From Desulfatitalea alkaliphila (GTDB lineage: Bacteria > Desulfobacterota > Desulfobacteria > Desulfobacterales > Desulfosarcinaceae), in contig NZ_JALJRB010000003.1 of NCBI RefSeq assembly GCF_022968795.1, forward strand, positions 264,427 through 328,426: a stretch of DNA of 64,000 nt, read 5' to 3'. Both the position numbers and the translations under genes were made by a program. This document shows, piece after piece, positions 8,905 to 17,291 of this stretch; positions within the stretch are counted from its first letter, which is position 1; every line of letters starts with the position of its first letter. The notes beneath the pieces were generated by a model, which ran no database searches, had not been told where the DNA came from, and saw only the letters and a program-made list of their open reading frames with translations.

Positions 8905-10647
8905 ATGGACAAAATTCTTCGCATCAACATGAGTGGCGCCAACGGACCCGAGCTCAAGACCGAATCGCTGGGGGCATATGCCGGGCTGGGAGGCCGGGCC
9001 ATGACCTCCACCGTCGTGGCACAGGAGGTGCCCCCCACCTGCCATGCGCTGAGTGCCGAAAACAAATTGGTCATCGCACCGGGCCTGCTGAGCGGCTCGG
9101 CCGCCGCCATGTCGGGACGGATATCGGTGGGGTGCAAAAGCCCGCTGACCGGCGGCATCAAGGAGGCCAACTCGGGCGGGCAACCCTCCCAACTGCTGGC
9201 CCGCTTAGGGTATGCGGCCATCATCCTGGAGGGGTGCCCCAAGGATGACACCCTTTACAAAGTGATCATCAACAAGGACGGCGTGTCCATCGACAAGGCC
9301 GACGATCTCAAGATGTTGGGCAATTACGACACCGTCGAGAAGCTGAGGGGGACCTACGGCGACAAGTTCGGCTGCATCTCCATCGGCCAGGCCGGTGAGA
9401 TGAAACTGGGCGCCGCCACGGTGGCCTTCACCGACATGGAAGGGCTGCCGACACGGCATGCCGGACGCGGCGGCGTGGGGGCGGTGATGGGCGCCAAGGG
9501 GATCAAGGCCATCATCATCGACGACGCGGGCACCAAGATGCGCGAGCCCAAGGATCCGGAAAAGTTCAAGGCGGCCAACAAAGCTTTCGTGGCCGGTTTG
9601 CGCCAGCATCCGGTGACCGGACAGGGCCTGCCGGCCTACGGCACCAATGTGTTGACCAACGTGATCAACGAAGCCGGCGGCTACCCCACCTTCAACTTCA
9701 AGCAGGGCCAATTCGACGGGGCGGCCAAAATTTCCGGCGAAGCCCTGGCTGAAATGGAAAACAGCCGCGGCGGCGACGGCTCCGCCACCCACGGCTGCCA
9801 CCGCGGCTGTGTGATTCGCTGTTCCGGTACCTTCTACGACAAGAACGGCCGCTTCGTGACCAAACAGCCGGAGTATGAAACCGTTTGGGCCCATGGGGGC
9901 AACTGCGGCATCGACGACCTGGATGCCATTGCCGAATTGGACCGCCTGGACGACGACTTCGGCCTGGACACCATCGAGATGGGGGCCACCATCGCCGTGG
10001 CCATGGACGCCGGCCTGGCACAATTCGGCGATGCCACGGCGGCCATCCGCTTGATCAAAGAGGTGGGCCAGGGCACCCCCCTGGGGCGCATCCTGGGCAG
10101 CGGCGCGGCGGTCACCGGCAGGGTGTTCGGTGTCGAACGGGTGCCGGTGGTCAAGGGGCAATCCATGCCCGCATATGACCCCAGGGCCGTGCAGGGTATC
10201 GGCGTCACCTACGCCACCTCCACCATGGGGGCCGACCACACCGCCGGCTACGCCGTGACCGCCAACGTGTTGGGGGTGGGCGGCAGCGTCGATCCGCTCA
10301 AACCCCAGGGGCAGGTGGAGTTGTCGCGCAACCTGCAGATCGCCACCACGGCCATCGATGCCACCGGGATGTGCCTGTTCATCGCCTTCGCCATCCTGGA
10401 TCAGCCGGAGACATTCCAGGCGCTGATCGATCTGATCAACGGGTTCACCGGGTTGGACATGACCGGCGACGATGTGTCCGACTTGGGTAAGAAGATCCTC
10501 ACCCAGGAGCGCACCTTCAATGCCCGGGCCGGCCTGACCGCCGCCCATGATCGTCTGCCCGACTATTTCAAGAACGAGCCCCTCACACCCCACAAAGTCA
10601 CCTTCGGTGTGACGGACGAAGAGTTGGATCAGGTGTTCAACTTCTAA
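8905..10647 (+). CDS. aor: Aldehyde:ferredoxin oxidoreductase (tungstopterin family)
   Basis: 580 residues, close to the ~600 usual. It oxidises aldehydes to acids, or runs in reverse at low potential, using ferredoxin, a tungsten-bispterin and one [4Fe-4S] cluster. The N-terminal domain has LGGRAMTSTVV and SGRISVGCKSPLTGG; the cluster cysteines appear as CHRGCVIRC near residues 297-305, with the fourth likely in GMCLF near 488; GRGGVGAVMGAKG and DTIEMG are family signatures. GTGGGAGG precedes the ATG. The native aldehyde is unknown; the family contains several substrate types (AOR, FOR, GAPOR and uncharacterised). A terminator separates it from the small gene downstream. Confidence 0.93.
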   Translation: MDKILRINMSGANGPELKTESLGAYAGLGGRAMTSTVVAQEVPPTCHALSAENKLVIAPGLLSGSAAAMSGRISVGCKSPLTGGIKEANSGGQPSQLLARLGYAAIILEGCPKDDTLYKVIINKDGVSIDKADDLKMLGNYDTVEKLRGTYGDKFGCISIGQAGEMKLGAATVAFTDMEGLPTRHAGRGGVGAVMGAKGIKAIIIDDAGTKMREPKDPEKFKAANKAFVAGLRQHPVTGQGLPAYGTNVLTNVINEAGGYPTFNFKQGQFDGAAKISGEALAEMENSRGGDGSATHGCHRGCVIRCSGTFYDKNGRFVTKQPEYETVWAHGGNCGIDDLDAIAELDRLDDDFGLDTIEMGATIAVAMDAGLAQFGDATAAIRLIKEVGQGTPLGRILGSGAAVTGRVFGVERVPVVKGQSMPAYDPRAVQGIGVTYATSTMGADHTAGYAVTANVLGVGGSVDPLKPQGQVELSRNLQIATTAIDATGMCLFIAFAILDQPETFQALIDLINGFTGLDMTGDDVSDLGKKILTQERTFNARAGLTAAHDRLPDYFKNEPLTPHKVTFGVTDEELDQVFNF

Positions 10648-10673
10648 GCGCCGACCTTATAGACGCTAACCGA

Positions 10674-10704
10674 GGGGGCGCCGGCCGACGGCGCCCCCTT
10701 TTTT
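10674..10704 (+). terminator. Intrinsic terminator after the aldehyde oxidoreductase gene
   Basis: 9-bp perfect GC stem (GGGGGCGCC / GGCGCCCCC), 7-base loop, then six T. It lies 26 bases past the stop and directly before the ribosome site of the next gene, so it may act as a partial terminator lowering expression of that gene. Confidence 0.9.
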
Positions 10705-10726
10705 CTTCGTTCCGCAAGGAGTTGCC

Positions 10727-11329
10727 ATGGAACCCGCCGCGACCCTCGACCTCCGATTGCCTGCCGAAACCGCCGCCCGCTTCACCCCGCTCTTCAGCGC
10801 AGGGGTGGGGATCGCCACCCGCACCGGCATCCCCCTGGTCAAATTGCTGTGCGACCAACTGGGCATCGACGAGAAATACCTCGATCAACGCGTGCAAACC
10901 ATTTTCGTCAATGCCCGCGCCGTGGACGACGTGACACGTTTGACCGTGGACGACGGGGATGTGATCGCCCTGTCGGCGGCCATGCCCGGCCTGGTCGGGG
11001 CGACATTGCGCAAGGGGGGGGTGCTGGCAAGTTTCCGTGCGGCCATTTCCTACAGCAGCGGCGGCGGCCAAGGCGGCGGCGCCGGTTTCACGGTCGTCAC
11101 CTTGAAGCTGTTCAATCTGGTGGCCCGCGAACTGGCGGCCGCGATCCTACGCGGTGGTATTTGGATCAAAGGAGGACGCCTGGCCGCTTTTCTGGAACAG
11201 ACCACCCCACCACCCGATGACACAATGTCAGTCCGCTGGAACGGCAAGCCCGTTCAAAGTGACCGCTGGACCGCCCTGCCCTGGCCCGAGGGATGGGTCG
11301 AACTGCGGGTCGAAACACTCACGGTATAA
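10727..11329 (+). CDS. Unknown protein next to aldehyde oxidoreductase, MoaD/ThiS-like segment
   Basis: 200 residues; AAGGAG sits 6 bases before the ATG. I do not recognise the whole protein. Residues ~35-90 (IPLVKLLCDQLGI, IFVNARAVDDV, LTVDDGDVIALSAAMPG) resemble the beta-grasp pattern of MoaD/ThiS sulfur carriers (FVNG..V....L.DGD.VA), but the Gly-Gly that should end a carrier is internal (LRKGG near 93), followed by ~105 more residues including a Gly-rich loop. MoaD-like genes are known beside aldehyde oxidoreductases in Pyrococcus, which supports a role in tungstopterin cofactor assembly or as an accessory subunit, but this is inference. Its stop overlaps the convergent lipoprotein gene by 11 bases. 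Confidence 0.65.
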   Translation: MEPAATLDLRLPAETAARFTPLFSAGVGIATRTGIPLVKLLCDQLGIDEKYLDQRVQTIFVNARAVDDVTRLTVDDGDVIALSAAMPGLVGATLRKGGVLASFRAAISYSSGGGQGGGAGFTVVTLKLFNLVARELAAAILRGGIWIKGGRLAAFLEQTTPPPDDTMSVRWNGKPVQSDRWTALPWPEGWVELRVETLTV

Positions 11330-11726
11330 GCCGCGGCAAGTCGGTTTGCAGCAACCATACCTTGTGAACCTCGTCATAGTGCCAGGTCTGTTGATAATCG
11401 ACCGTGTGCAGCCGATTGGTGTCGAGCATGAAATACTTGAGGGCCACCTGCTGCACGATGGTGTTCATGTCCTCGGTCACATCCACATGGGTGGGCTTGT
11501 AGTCCACGATTTTAAGCAGCTTGGTCTTTTCCGGATCAAGGGGCTCGGCGGCCACCTGCGGATCCAGCAAGCGGCGCGCACCGGCGAAATCGCCATCGAG
11601 CAACGCCCTTCGGTAGAGGCGCTCCATATCATCGAAGCGGTCCAGGCGTTGCCGTTTGGCGATCCCGGCACAGGCCGTGAGGAGCAGAACAACCACCAGG
11701 GGCCACAACCAAAACGTTTTTCGCAT
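11319..11726 (-). CDS. Small lipoprotein of unknown function
   Basis: 135 residues; GAAAGGAG precedes the ATG. Lys-Thr start, hydrophobic core and lipobox LTAC with Cys at ~19 make it a predicted lipoprotein. The mature part is charged and contains a helix (RLDRFDDMERLYRRAL) and a beta-rich C-terminus (HTVDYQQTWHYDEVHKVWLL) of the kind seen in small periplasmic NTF2-like or SnoaL-like folds; that resemblance is weak. Monocistronic, convergent with the beta-grasp-like gene. Confidence 0.7.
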   Translation of the reverse strand: MRKTFWLWPLVVVLLLTACAGIAKRQRLDRFDDMERLYRRALLDGDFAGARRLLDPQVAAEPLDPEKTKLLKIVDYKPTHVDVTEDMNTIVQQVALKYFMLDTNRLHTVDYQQTWHYDEVHKVWLLQTDLPRLIP

Positions 11727-11801
11727 ACACGCTCCTTTCAAGCGCCTCGGCAAGGATTGTCGCGGGTCTGTATCCATCGCCAATTTAGCACCATTGACCA
11801 T

Positions 11802-11836
11802 AAAAAAGCAAAGCCGCCTTACGGCGGCTTTGCTTT
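11802..11836 (-). terminator. Intrinsic terminator of the beta-oxidation operon
   Basis: 14-bp perfect stem (AAAGCAAAGCCGCC / GGCGGCTTTGCTTT) with a 4-base loop. Read on the minus strand it is followed by a run of T and lies 47 bases past the thiolase stop. Confidence 0.9.
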
Positions 11837-11882
11837 ATAACGCTTTCATTCAATGTGGGCCGGCATCAGCGCCGGTCAGGGA

Positions 11883-13067
11883 TCAATCACACAACTCGAA
11901 CAGGGCCGCGGCCCCCATGCCGCCGCCGATGCACATGGACTCCACACCGTACTTCACGCCCTTGGCCTGCATGTTGGCCATCAGGGTGGCGCACAGCTTG
12001 GCGCCGGTGCAACCCAGGGGATGACCCAGGGCGATGGCGCCGCCGTGGATGTTGATGCGGTCCATGTATTTTTCCAGGCCGATTTCCCGGATGCTGTAAA
12101 GCGCCTGGGAAGCGAAGGCTTCATTGATCTCCCAAAGACCGATGTCATCGATGGTCATGCCGGCCATGTCCAGCAACTTGGGGATGGCGTAACGCGGTCC
12201 CACGCCCATCTCGTCGGCGCGGCAGCCCACGGTGGTGTACATCTTGAGCTTGGCAATGGGTTTGACACCCAGCTCTTTGACCATCTCACCGCTCATGAGC
12301 ACCGTGGCAGCGGCGCCGTCGGTGGTCTGGGAAGAGTTGCCGGCCGTCACCGAACCGGTCAGGGAGAAAGCCGGGCGCAGCTTGGCCAACCCTTCGACGG
12401 TGGTTTCGGCCCGCACGCCGTCATCGAAATCCTGCAAGAAGGTCTCTTTCTTGTAGGTGCCGTCGGCCTGGAGCACGAACTTGGTGGCCGGCGTGGGCAC
12501 GATTTCGGTGAACAGGCCGTTCTTTTGGGCATGGGCCGCCTTCATCTGGGACTGGTAGGCGAACTCGTCCTGCTGCTCGCGGGTCACGTTGTAACGATTG
12601 GCCACATTCTCTGCCGTGGTGCCCATGGAGATGAACAATTTGATCTCATCCTCGTTCGCCTGGGGATAAGGCCGGGGCAGGTTGCCGCCCATGGGCACAT
12701 AGGTCATGGATTCGATGCCGCCGCCGACGATCACATCGGCCCATCCGGCCTGGATGCGCATGGCGCTCAGGGCGATGGCCTCCAGACCCGAGGCGCAGAA
12801 CCGGTTGACCGTGGCACCGGACACCTTGTCGGGGAAACCGGCCAGCCTGGCGGCATTGCGGCCGATGTTCAGGCCCTGCTCCGCCTCGGGGAAAGCACAG
12901 CCGATCATGACATCATCGATCTGCTGGGGATCGAGCTGGGGAATCTTCTCCACCGATGCTTTCAGGATGAAGGAGAGCAGATCCAATGGCAAGGTATCTT
13001 TAAGGGCCCCTTTGGCCCGCTTGCAACCGGGCGTCCGGACCGAACTGACGATATAAGCTTCTTTCAT
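11883..13067 (-). CDS. fadA: Acetyl-CoA C-acyltransferase (3-ketoacyl-CoA thiolase)
   Basis: 394 residues, full thiolase length. It performs thiolytic cleavage of 3-ketoacyl-CoA in beta-oxidation. Active-site Cys is in NRFCASGLEA (~residue 90), His and second Cys in GGAIALGHPLGCTGAKL, with NEAFASQAL before it. The start at 13067 follows TTGGAGGGACACT. It is the second gene of a two-gene operon, 66 bases after the multifunctional dehydrogenase gene, ending at a strong terminator. Confidence 0.95.
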   Translation of the reverse strand: MKEAYIVSSVRTPGCKRAKGALKDTLPLDLLSFILKASVEKIPQLDPQQIDDVMIGCAFPEAEQGLNIGRNAARLAGFPDKVSGATVNRFCASGLEAIALSAMRIQAGWADVIVGGGIESMTYVPMGGNLPRPYPQANEDEIKLFISMGTTAENVANRYNVTREQQDEFAYQSQMKAAHAQKNGLFTEIVPTPATKFVLQADGTYKKETFLQDFDDGVRAETTVEGLAKLRPAFSLTGSVTAGNSSQTTDGAAATVLMSGEMVKELGVKPIAKLKMYTTVGCRADEMGVGPRYAIPKLLDMAGMTIDDIGLWEINEAFASQALYSIREIGLEKYMDRINIHGGAIALGHPLGCTGAKLCATLMANMQAKGVKYGVESMCIGGGMGAAALFELCD

Positions 13068-13133
13068 AGTGTCCCTCCAAAAGAGATGTTGGGTTGTTGA
13101 CGACGCTTTTCGGCTTCGCTGCAATCGATACGG

Positions 13134-15539
13134 TTAGTTGCGCAGCGGCTTGCCGGTTTTGAGCATATGGTCGATCCGGGCCAGGGTCTTCTCCTGCCGC
13201 AACAGATCCACGAAGGTCGCGCGCTCGATGGCCAGCAGGGCATCCTCGCTCATGTAGGCGCCGGTGCGTGCCTGGCCACCGCTGATGACCGTGGCGATGC
13301 GCTTGACCAGGTAGGCATCGTATTCACTGACATAACCGGCCGCCTGCATGTTGAGCAATTCCGCCCGGACCATGCCCTGGGCCGCTTCACCGAACACCCG
13401 CAAGGGGCGTTTGAACGGCGGCGTGTAGCCGTCGTCGGCCATGCGCAGCACTTCCTTCTTGGCTTCGCCGATCAGGTGGTCGCGGTTGAAGATGATCCGG
13501 TCCTTGGGACCGAGAAAGCCGGTGGCGCGGGCTTCGGCTGCCGACATGGACACCTTGGCCATGGCGATGGCCTGGAACACGGGCAGGAAGAACTTGGTCA
13601 GCTCCACTTCGCCCACCGACTCGGGAACGTTCTCCAGCACCTTGCGCCACAGGGCGGAGCAGCCGGTGCCGCCGGGCAGCAGACCGACGCCGATCTCCAC
13701 CAAGCCGATGAAAAGGTCGGCGTGGGCCACAATCCGGTCGGCGCCCAGGCAAATCTCGGCACCACCACCCAAGGCCAGGCCGAAAGGCGCCGCCACCACC
13801 GGGTAGTGGCTGTAACGGCTGAGCTGGATGGCCTCCTGGAGCCGCTTGACGGCCGCCTCAATGTCGGCGAAGGCGCCGGCCTGGGCCCCTTCGTACACCT
13901 GCCGCAAGTCCGCGCCGGCGGAAAATGCGCCGGGCATGCCGCCGGCCTGGTTGCCGATGACCAGGCCGACACCATTGGCGTCCACATAGTCATGGGCCTT
14001 TTCCAGAAATTCGACGATCTCGTCGTTGAGGGAATTCATTTTGGTGTGGAACTCGGCGCAGAAAACCCCGTCGCCCAGGTCCACCAGAGTGGCGGACGAA
14101 TTCCCGAGGACCGTTTTGTTGTCCGCCTTGAGCACGTCCAGGGAGATCATGGTGGGGCTGGTCTCGATGGGCTTGTAGCTTGCGGATGCGAAATCGAAGA
14201 AGAAACGCTTGCCGCCTTCCACCTTGTAAAAGGATTGGTTGCCCCCGGCCAGCATCTTCTTGATCTTTTCCGGCACCGGCAGGCCGTCTTTTTCCATGCG
14301 GTCCACAACCTTCTGCACGCCCATCAGGTCCCACCCCTCGAAGGGACCGCGTTCCTGGCCGAAACCCCAGCGCATGGCGTTGTCCACTTCCACGATGGTG
14401 TCGGCGATCTCGGGAATGCGATTGGCTGCATAAATCAGGTTCTCGGCCACGGCGCGCCAGACAAATTGCGACCCCTTGTCGTCACCGAAGACCATGGCCT
14501 GGATCTTCTCTTCGGGCGTCTTGGCCTTGGCGGCGGCTTCCAGGCAGGGAAAGGAGGGTTTGTCGTAGGTGTTGTACTCCAGGGAGTTCAGGTCGATGAC
14601 CTTGCGGATCTTCTTCCATTCGGGGGTCAGATCGGTTTTGTAAAAGCCGCCCTTGGTCTTGTTGCCCAGCATCTTCTTTTCCAGCATCTTGTCGATGAAA
14701 TCGGGCAGCACAAAGCTCTCGCGGGCCTCGTCATCCTGGACCAGATCGTAGGTGTTCTTGGCCACGTGGGACATGATGTCCAGACCCACCAGGTCGATGG
14801 TCTTGAACATGCCGGTCTTGGGCCGGCCCATGGCGGGGCCGAAAAGCGCATCCACCTCGGGCACCGTCATGCCCATCTCCACCACCAATTGCATGGTGCG
14901 GGCCGACGACTGGGCGCCGATGCGGTTGCCGACGAAATTTGGGGTATCCTTGGCCCAGACGATACCCTTGCCCAGTTTGCGCTCGCCGAATTCGGCCATG
15001 AACTGCAGCACCTCGGGCAGGGTCTCCTCGCCGGGGATGATTTCCAGCAACTTCATGTAGCGCACCGGGTTGAAAAAGTGGGTACCCAGAAAATGCTGCT
15101 TGAATTCCTTGCTCAACCCCTCGCTCATGGCCTTGAGGGGAATACCGGAGGTGTTGGACGAAATCACGGCATCGGCCTTGCGCACCTTTTCCAGCCGTTT
15201 GAGCAGGTCTTGCTTGATCTTGAGGTTTTCCACCACCACCTCGACGATCCAGTCGCAACCCGCCAGCTTGTCGAAATCGTCCTCCATGTTGCCGATGCTG
15301 ATCAGATCGATATCCTTGCGCTGCATCAGCGCCGCCGGTTTGGCCTTGCGGATGTTTTCCAAACCCGCCATGACGATACGGTTGCGCGCCTTGGGATCTT
15401 TTTTCTCCTCGTCCTTCAGGTCCGGTGGAACAATGTCCAGCAAAAGTGTTTTGATGCCGGCACTGGCCAACAGAGCGGCAATGCCGCCACCCATGACACC
15501 GGATCCTATGACCGCTGCCTGTCTGATTTTTCTAACCAT
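13134..15539 (-). CDS. fadN: 3-hydroxyacyl-CoA dehydrogenase / enoyl-CoA hydratase (FadN-type order)
   Basis: 801 residues. N-terminal NAD-binding dehydrogenase (AAVIGSGVMGGGIAALLASAG), dehydrogenase C-terminal domain to ~residue 410, then a crotonase-fold hydratase from ~480 (SAGADLRQVYEGAQ, GLALGGGAEICLGADRI, LLPGGTGCSALW). This order, dehydrogenase first, matches FadN of Bacillus rather than FadB of E. coli. TTAGGAGGGCTC precedes the ATG. It forms an operon with fadA; the promoter upstream is overlapped by a FadR-like palindrome (15626-15655). Confidence 0.94.
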   Translation of the reverse strand: MVRKIRQAAVIGSGVMGGGIAALLASAGIKTLLLDIVPPDLKDEEKKDPKARNRIVMAGLENIRKAKPAALMQRKDIDLISIGNMEDDFDKLAGCDWIVEVVVENLKIKQDLLKRLEKVRKADAVISSNTSGIPLKAMSEGLSKEFKQHFLGTHFFNPVRYMKLLEIIPGEETLPEVLQFMAEFGERKLGKGIVWAKDTPNFVGNRIGAQSSARTMQLVVEMGMTVPEVDALFGPAMGRPKTGMFKTIDLVGLDIMSHVAKNTYDLVQDDEARESFVLPDFIDKMLEKKMLGNKTKGGFYKTDLTPEWKKIRKVIDLNSLEYNTYDKPSFPCLEAAAKAKTPEEKIQAMVFGDDKGSQFVWRAVAENLIYAANRIPEIADTIVEVDNAMRWGFGQERGPFEGWDLMGVQKVVDRMEKDGLPVPEKIKKMLAGGNQSFYKVEGGKRFFFDFASASYKPIETSPTMISLDVLKADNKTVLGNSSATLVDLGDGVFCAEFHTKMNSLNDEIVEFLEKAHDYVDANGVGLVIGNQAGGMPGAFSAGADLRQVYEGAQAGAFADIEAAVKRLQEAIQLSRYSHYPVVAAPFGLALGGGAEICLGADRIVAHADLFIGLVEIGVGLLPGGTGCSALWRKVLENVPESVGEVELTKFFLPVFQAIAMAKVSMSAAEARATGFLGPKDRIIFNRDHLIGEAKKEVLRMADDGYTPPFKRPLRVFGEAAQGMVRAELLNMQAAGYVSEYDAYLVKRIATVISGGQARTGAYMSEDALLAIERATFVDLLRQEKTLARIDHMLKTGKPLRN

Positions 15540-15625
15540 GAGCCCTCCTAATACCAATTTGCTGTGAATTCACCGGAACTTTGAGGATCACCAAGCGATC
15601 CGGCCACCCCAAGGGTGCTTAAAAG

Positions 15626-15655
15626 GATAAATGAATGAGCGTTCATTCATTTATC
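15626..15655. promoter_or_regulatory. FadR-like operator of the beta-oxidation operon
   Basis: Perfect 13-bp inverted repeat, GATAAATGAATGA and TCATTCATTTATC, separated by GCGT. The core TGAATGA-4-TCATTCA matches the consensus I recall for the TetR-family fatty-acid repressor FadR of Bacillus subtilis. It overlaps the -10 box of the fadN-fadA promoter. Confidence 0.8.
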
Positions 15656-15677
15656 AGAAGGAACGAAACCGTGTCAA
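15650..15677 (-). promoter_or_regulatory. Promoter of fadN-fadA
   Basis: On the minus strand a perfect TTGACA (15677-15672) is followed after 16 bases by GATAAA (15655-15650), 4 of 6 to the -10 consensus. The -10 lies inside the operator, which fits repression by occlusion. Confidence 0.65.
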
Positions 15678-16030
15678 GGGGAAAAGCGTGTTCGCGCAAA
15701 GGGCACGGATCCGGATACGAACAGTGTTGCACGCCGGTCCAGAATCACGGTTGCAAGGTTCGGCGACCAGCGGATCGGGAGTTGAGCGACGAGGGGCACA
15801 CGCAAGCACGGGCCCTTGCAGGCGGATTACGTGTTATTGCGCTGCATAGGCGGCTTTAAGCTTTTCGAAGATGGGACGGATCTTGTGTTCCACCTGCCGA
15901 GAGTCCCGGTCCACGCAGTCATGACGCACTCCCTTGCGGTCGCTTTTACGGTTTTACAAATCCAGTCGATTATGCCATCATGCGCTCTATTCAGCAAGCA
16001 CTGCATGAGACGCCAAGAGGTCCCCAAGCA
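15678..16030. other. Intergenic stretch with no gene seen
   Basis: Several short open frames exist here, but none has a ribosome site, coding-like codon use or recognisable family. Nothing further identified. Confidence 0.5.
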
Positions 16031-16384
16031 ATGACCGACATTAACGATATCGTACTGATATATTTAGATGAGAAACCACTTTCCTTCGCACGGGTGGAGG
16101 CGATCGAACCTGATATCAAGCGGGACTGGTATCACGTCAAACTGTTGTTGCTGCAGGTGCCCCTGCAGGTGGTGACTTGGATCCTGCGCGATGTCTACAT
16201 CAATGGTGAAACGTTCACCATGGACGGTAAACCGCTGCGCCTGGAACGGGTGGTCAGCCCGGAACCCACTGCCAGCGAGAAGCCGGCGATACCGCCATCC
16301 ACGGATGCGGACAACGCCCCTCCGCAGAACGGCAGCCCCCGGAGCAATGTGATCGCACTGCACGATTTAAAAAAGAAATCCTGA
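16031..16384 (+). CDS. Small conserved-looking protein of unknown function
   Basis: 117 residues. The first ~75 form a compact alternating pattern (IVLIYLDEKPLSFARVEAI, DWYHVKLLLLQVPLQ, VVTWILRDVYINGETFTMDG), which looks like a small beta-barrel domain; the tail is Pro/Ser/Asn-rich and disordered. I have the impression that this family recurs in Desulfobacterota as an unnamed protein, but I cannot search. The ATG at 16031 gives the natural N-terminus MTDINDIV; the ribosome site (AAGAGG) is weak. It precedes the DUF1848/dus pair by 16 bases and may share its transcript. Confidence 0.7.
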   Translation: MTDINDIVLIYLDEKPLSFARVEAIEPDIKRDWYHVKLLLLQVPLQVVTWILRDVYINGETFTMDGKPLRLERVVSPEPTASEKPAIPPSTDADNAPPQNGSPRSNVIALHDLKKKS

Positions 16385-16400
16385 GCCGCCCCCTCCCGCG

Positions 16401-17291
16401 ATGCAACGCATTGTGCTCTCGGCTTCACGCCGCACCGATATCCCGGCCTTCTACATGCCCTGGTTCATGGCGCAGATCGAACGCGGCATGTTTCAAGTGC
16501 CCCACCCTTACGGCGGCTCTACCGCTTCGGTACCGGCCACGGTCGAGCGGGTGCACACCATTGTGTTCTGGTCCAAAAACTTCGCCCTGTTTTTGGATGA
16601 AGGCCACGGCGACGCCTTGGCGCGCCGGGGTTACCATCTCTTTTTCAATTTCACCATCAATTCGCCCCACCCTTTGTTGGAACCTTCGGTGCCGCCCCTG
16701 GCACAACGCCTGGAACAGTTGGCGCGGTTGTGCGACACCTTCGGTCCGGACCATGTCCAGTGGCGCTTCGACCCCATCTGTTTTTTCCGAAAAGCGGACG
16801 GCAAGCGGCGCGACAACGGCGATGCCTTTGAAACCATCGCCCGCAGTGCCGCCGCGCTGGGCGTCCGCACCTGCATCACCAGTTTCGTGGATCTCTACCG
16901 CAAAGTTGAACGCCGCATGGCCAAAACCGCCCTATCCTTGTACGATCCGCCCTTGACCGTCAAACGGGATCGCATATTGGCCATGGCCGGCGTCCTGGAG
17001 CCGTTGTCCATGGCCCTTTGTTTGTGCTGCGAGAACGCGGTGCTGGCGGCCTTGCCCGAAGGCACGCCGGTTCGCCGGGCGGCGTGCATACCCAACGCCG
17101 ACCTGGCCCGCCTGAACGGTGCGGACATCAGCCTGGCGCGCGATACCGGCCAACGGGTGAAGGCCGGTTGCGGTTGCGGCCGTGCCAGGGACATCGGCAG
17201 CTACGCCCAACACCCGTGCCGGCACAACTGCCTGTTTTGCTACGCCAACCCCGCCATGGACCGGGTGCGTCCGAAGGAGTGTCCGTCATGA
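16401..17291 (+). CDS. DUF1848 family protein (radical-SAM-like cysteine motif)
   Basis: 296 residues. It begins IVLSASRRTDIPAFYMPWF and has WSKNF, the HVQWRFDPI motif and the C-terminal CGCG ... CRHNCLFCYANP, all typical of DUF1848. The C-terminal CxxxCxxCYANP is suggestive of an iron-sulfur cluster; the family is thought to be related to radical SAM or DNA photolyase-associated repair proteins, but its reaction is not established. Its stop overlaps the start of the tRNA-dihydrouridine synthase gene (ATGA), so the two are translationally coupled. Confidence 0.85.
   Translation: MQRIVLSASRRTDIPAFYMPWFMAQIERGMFQVPHPYGGSTASVPATVERVHTIVFWSKNFALFLDEGHGDALARRGYHLFFNFTINSPHPLLEPSVPPLAQRLEQLARLCDTFGPDHVQWRFDPICFFRKADGKRRDNGDAFETIARSAAALGVRTCITSFVDLYRKVERRMAKTALSLYDPPLTVKRDRILAMAGVLEPLSMALCLCCENAVLAALPEGTPVRRAACIPNADLARLNGADISLARDTGQRVKAGCGCGRARDIGSYAQHPCRHNCLFCYANPAMDRVRPKECPS

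Noticed and set aside
13167..15551. A 794-codon open frame opposite the fadN gene
   Set aside because: It mirrors the GC-rich third-position bias of fadN; no recognisable protein, and fadN is unmistakable.
15631..15859. Short + strand frames just after the FadR-like palindrome
   Set aside because: The start codons lie inside the operator; no coding signature.
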